Of a stretch of 7,459 nucleotides of DNA, positions 5,871 to 7,459 are shown piece by piece (within the stretch, counting starts at the first letter, position 1; each line of letters starts with the position of its first letter). Location of the stretch: positions 2,839 through 10,297 of the forward strand of contig MAXR01000224.1 in NCBI GenBank assembly GCA_001751155.1, in the 5' to 3' direction. Under the pieces are notes generated by a model. That model did no database searches and was not told the origin of the DNA. It saw nothing but the letters and a program-made list of their open reading frames with translations. A program made the translations under genes and the position numbers. Origin of the DNA: Desulfuromonadales bacterium C00003068 (GTDB taxonomy: Bacteria > Desulfobacterota > Desulfuromonadia > Desulfuromonadales > Desulfuromonadaceae).

Positions 5871-6650
5871 TTATTTTTCAAGACCGTGTGGATCGATATG
5901 GCAATCTAGGCAGTTAGGGAACTTACTGTGAAGATCTCTATCGTGAGGTGCACCATGGCATGTTGTGCATTGTGGAATCATTTTGTGTTGTGTCTTATGG
6001 CAGTAAGCACAGGTGAGATCATGGTGTAAGGTTTTGTTTGCCATCAATACCTCTGTTTCAGTGGTGTGGCAGCCTGAGCAGAACGATGATGGAATGGTCT
6101 CAGGGTATTTCACAACCGTTGGCATATGTGGTTTATGGCAGGTGAGGCAGTCGTTGTAGACCATCTCTTCAGTATGCGGCTCATGGCACTCCATGCACGC
6201 AAGGAACTGGCCGTGCTCAAGGTGACATTCGTTGCAATCTAAGCCGCTATGCATGCTTTGATATTCAACAAGTTGAGTTCCCTCATTGTCGTGACACGTT
6301 ACACATACTGGCTTGACCACTTCAGTATTACCAAGATCTATTTCAAGTGGTGAGTGTGGGTTGTGGCAGGATTGACAATTTTCAATGGCGTAGTGCGCCT
6401 TATCATCGACAGCATGGCACATGCTACACGCAGGAATCGCGTTGGTCCCTTTGGGGGGGTGTTCAAGATGGCAGTCTTGGCAGGTGATCTCTGATGCATG
6501 TAATCCGCCGCGAGTGGATACCTGATCAACAATCTGATCATGACATTTGATGCAATCATCTATCACAATAGGTGGTGCAGCGCTTACACCTGTTGTGAAG
6601 CAAATCAGCAGTGCGATACTACCGATAAGTGCTAACGTAAATCTCTCCAT
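5871..6650 (-). CDS. Dodecahaem c-type cytochrome, Sec-exported, three tetrahaem modules
   Basis: 259 aa with a Sec signal peptide: hydrophobic residues 5-20, then 'GVSA' with likely cleavage after A24. There is no lipobox, so the mature protein is periplasmic or secreted. It has twelve CXXCH haem-binding motifs, starting at residues 33, 57, 75, 92, 116, 139, 152, 168, 191, 214, 228 and 247. Outside these, histidines at 51, 64, 86, 99, 134, 146, 159, 175, 209/210, 222, 236 and 255 supply one candidate distal ligand per haem, so all haems could be bis-His and low-potential. About 20 residues per haem is very compact, tighter than MtrA-type decahaem proteins. The chain is a threefold repeat of a tetrahaem unit. 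The ATG follows AGGAGG at 5 nt. It is paralogous to the next gene. The likely role is electron transfer across the periplasm or into an outer-membrane conduit; the direct partner is inferred. Confidence 0.93.
   Translation of the reverse strand: MERFTLALIGSIALLICFTTGVSAAPPIVIDDCIKCHDQIVDQVSTRGGLHASEITCQDCHLEHPPKGTNAIPACSMCHAVDDKAHYAIENCQSCHNPHSPLEIDLGNTEVVKPVCVTCHDNEGTQLVEYQSMHSGLDCNECHLEHGQFLACMECHEPHTEEMVYNDCLTCHKPHMPTVVKYPETIPSSFCSGCHTTETEVLMANKTLHHDLTCAYCHKTQHKMIPQCTTCHGAPHDRDLHSKFPNCLDCHIDPHGLEK
5886..6554 (-). repeat. Three tandem tetrahaem modules within the first cytochrome
   Basis: Residues 33-99 (6554-6354), 116-175 (6305-6126) and 191-255 (6080-5886) follow one plan: CXXCH, about 11-13 residues, H, 4-5 residues, CXXCH-xxH (or xxxH), CXXCH-xPH, CXXCH-xPH. 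Haem-to-haem spacings are 24,18,17 then 23,13,16 then 23,14,19, with 24 and 23 residues joining the modules. Module 1 has a longer insertion between its second and third haems. The repeat is at protein level and was found by aligning the cysteine and histidine positions by hand. Confidence 0.8.
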
Positions 6651-6655
6651 TTTTT

Positions 6656-6661
6656 CCTCCT
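6656..6661 (-). promoter_or_regulatory. Strong Shine-Dalgarno site of the first dodecahaem cytochrome
   Basis: AGGAGG on the minus strand, 5 nt (all A) before the ATG at 6650. It is the best ribosome-binding site in the window and fits a highly translated cytochrome. The rest of the 77-nt gap (6651-6727) is AT-rich, with an 8-bp palindrome GAATATTC but no convincing promoter or terminator. Confidence 0.8.
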
Positions 6662-6727
6662 AATACAATTGAATAAAATCCGTAACGAATATTCTAATCC
6701 CTACGGTGAATAATGAACTATTAGCTG

Positions 6728-7459
6728 TTAAGTATCTGGTGTAATTGAAAATACTTGAACGCGATGATTGAATGTGTCGGCAACAAATAACCGACCTTGA
6801 TGATCTACTGTAACGGCGCCGGGGTAGAGGAAATAGCCAGGCAGGTTGCCCTTGCTGCCTATTTCAAATAGATATTTCCCCTCAGTGTTATAAACAAGGA
6901 CAGCGTGGCGCAAATAATCACAGACATAGATCCGTTTGTTCTTGTCATCAATGGCAATGGCACGGGGCCGAGCTAATTTGCCAACATCTCCCCCTTTTTC
7001 ACCAAAGCTGAATTGAAAAACTTCATTGCTGTTGTAAACAAAAACACGTCCACGCTCTTCACTAAGTAGATAAAGATTGCCGTTCTTACCCGTGGTTATT
7101 GCGTCAATGGTTGCGGGTTCCATGATGCCAAGGCGCTTTTCACGAGGAATTATTTTGTCAATTAATATCCAGCTTTTATCAAAGACACTGACAACCCCTT
7201 GTGAACTCTGAAGGATATAGCGTCGATTCGTGATGCCAGTAACAATTTTTTTTGCTATGAAATTAGTTAAATTCTGGCTTGTTTGTGACAGAACGATTTC
7301 CCGTTCTGTAAAAAATGCTTTATTGAGAACCTTGATGACACCTGAGGGGTGTTCCTGATCGTTGGTGCAACAGACATACAGCAGGTCATCAATAATCGTA
7401 CAGCTGGTAATTCGAATTAGATCTCTACCTTGGCCAAGATTATTGATGGGATAACCATT
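6728..7459 (-). CDS. NHL-repeat (six-bladed beta-propeller type) protein, 5' end outside window
   Basis: The reading frame is open without a stop from the window edge down to TAA at 6728, giving 243 visible residues. The ATG at 7121-7123 is therefore an internal methionine (visible residue 113) and not the start. At least five propeller blades are visible. The clearest are visible residues 113-150, 161-199 ('RPRAIAIDD', then 'RIYVCDYLRHAVLVYN') and 207-241 ('YPGAVTVD', then 'LFVADTFNHRVQVF'). The pattern P-x-(A/G)-(I/V)-x-(V/I)-D followed by (I/L)-(Y/F)-V-x-D-x-x-(N/R)-H is the NHL signature. NHL propellers are usually binding scaffolds, and in desulfuromonads they often sit beside multihaem cytochrome genes. 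The N-terminus, and so the signal peptide or lipobox, cannot be seen. It lies 77 nt upstream of the first cytochrome gene, in the same direction. A role in cytochrome assembly or extracellular binding is inference. Confidence 0.85.
   Translation of the reverse strand, partial: NGYPINNLGQGRDLIRITSCTIIDDLLYVCCTNDQEHPSGVIKVLNKAFFTEREIVLSQTSQNLTNFIAKKIVTGITNRRYILQSSQGVVSVFDKSWILIDKIIPREKRLGIMEPATIDAITTGKNGNLYLLSEERGRVFVYNSNEVFQFSFGEKGGDVGKLARPRAIAIDDKNKRIYVCDYLRHAVLVYNTEGKYLFEIGSKGNLPGYFLYPGAVTVDHQGRLFVADTFNHRVQVFSITPDT

Noticed and set aside
6728..7123. 131-aa gene beginning at the ATG at 7123
   Set aside because: The same frame continues open to the window edge with blade-like sequence, so this ATG is an internal methionine of a longer propeller protein.
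1..7459. CRISPR array, tRNA/rRNA genes, insertion sequences
   Set aside because: No regularly spaced DNA repeats, cloverleaf-type sequences, transposase-like proteins or terminal inverted repeats were found on either strand.

Overview
All seven genes in this window lie on the minus strand and are read from position 7459 towards position 1. The gaps between them are short (1 to 111 nt), so they probably form one operon or two consecutive transcription units. The content is almost entirely cell-envelope: six of the seven proteins show a signal peptide or lipobox, and the N-terminus of the seventh lies outside the window. The mix of compact many-haem c-type cytochromes, an NHL beta-propeller, a large outer-membrane barrel and moderate-to-low GC suggests a Gram-negative metal- or sulfur-respiring bacterium, most likely a desulfuromonad (Desulfuromonas/Geobacter-like). 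That placement is inference; there is no rRNA or other marker gene here.

Upstream block (7459-4912): the 3' part of an NHL-repeat propeller gene, cut by the window edge, is followed by two dodecahaem c-type cytochromes. Both cytochromes are built from three tandem tetrahaem modules and have nearly the same haem spacing. The first has a plain Sec signal peptide (periplasmic or secreted) and the second a probable lipobox (membrane-anchored).

Middle (4854-2815): a Ser/Thr/Asn-rich protein of 679 aa made of about 26 amphipathic beta-hairpin strands, with a discoidin/F5-8C-like globular insertion near its middle. A strong hairpin without a U-tract lies between it and the cytochrome genes.

Downstream block (2703-23): after a 111-nt gap come three tightly coupled genes (4-nt and 1-nt gaps). 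All three carry a CsgG/LpoB-like alpha/beta domain marked by an 'IAVLP' strand. Two are small lipoproteins; the middle one is a larger exported protein with Ig-like domains fused behind the CsgG-like domain.

Working model (inference): the barrel and the two cytochromes form a trans-outer-membrane electron conduit, or export and anchor an extracellular cytochrome. The propeller and the CsgG-like trio would act as periplasmic or outer-membrane assembly factors. The parts resemble known porin-cytochrome conduits in layout, but I do not recognise this exact set as a named system.
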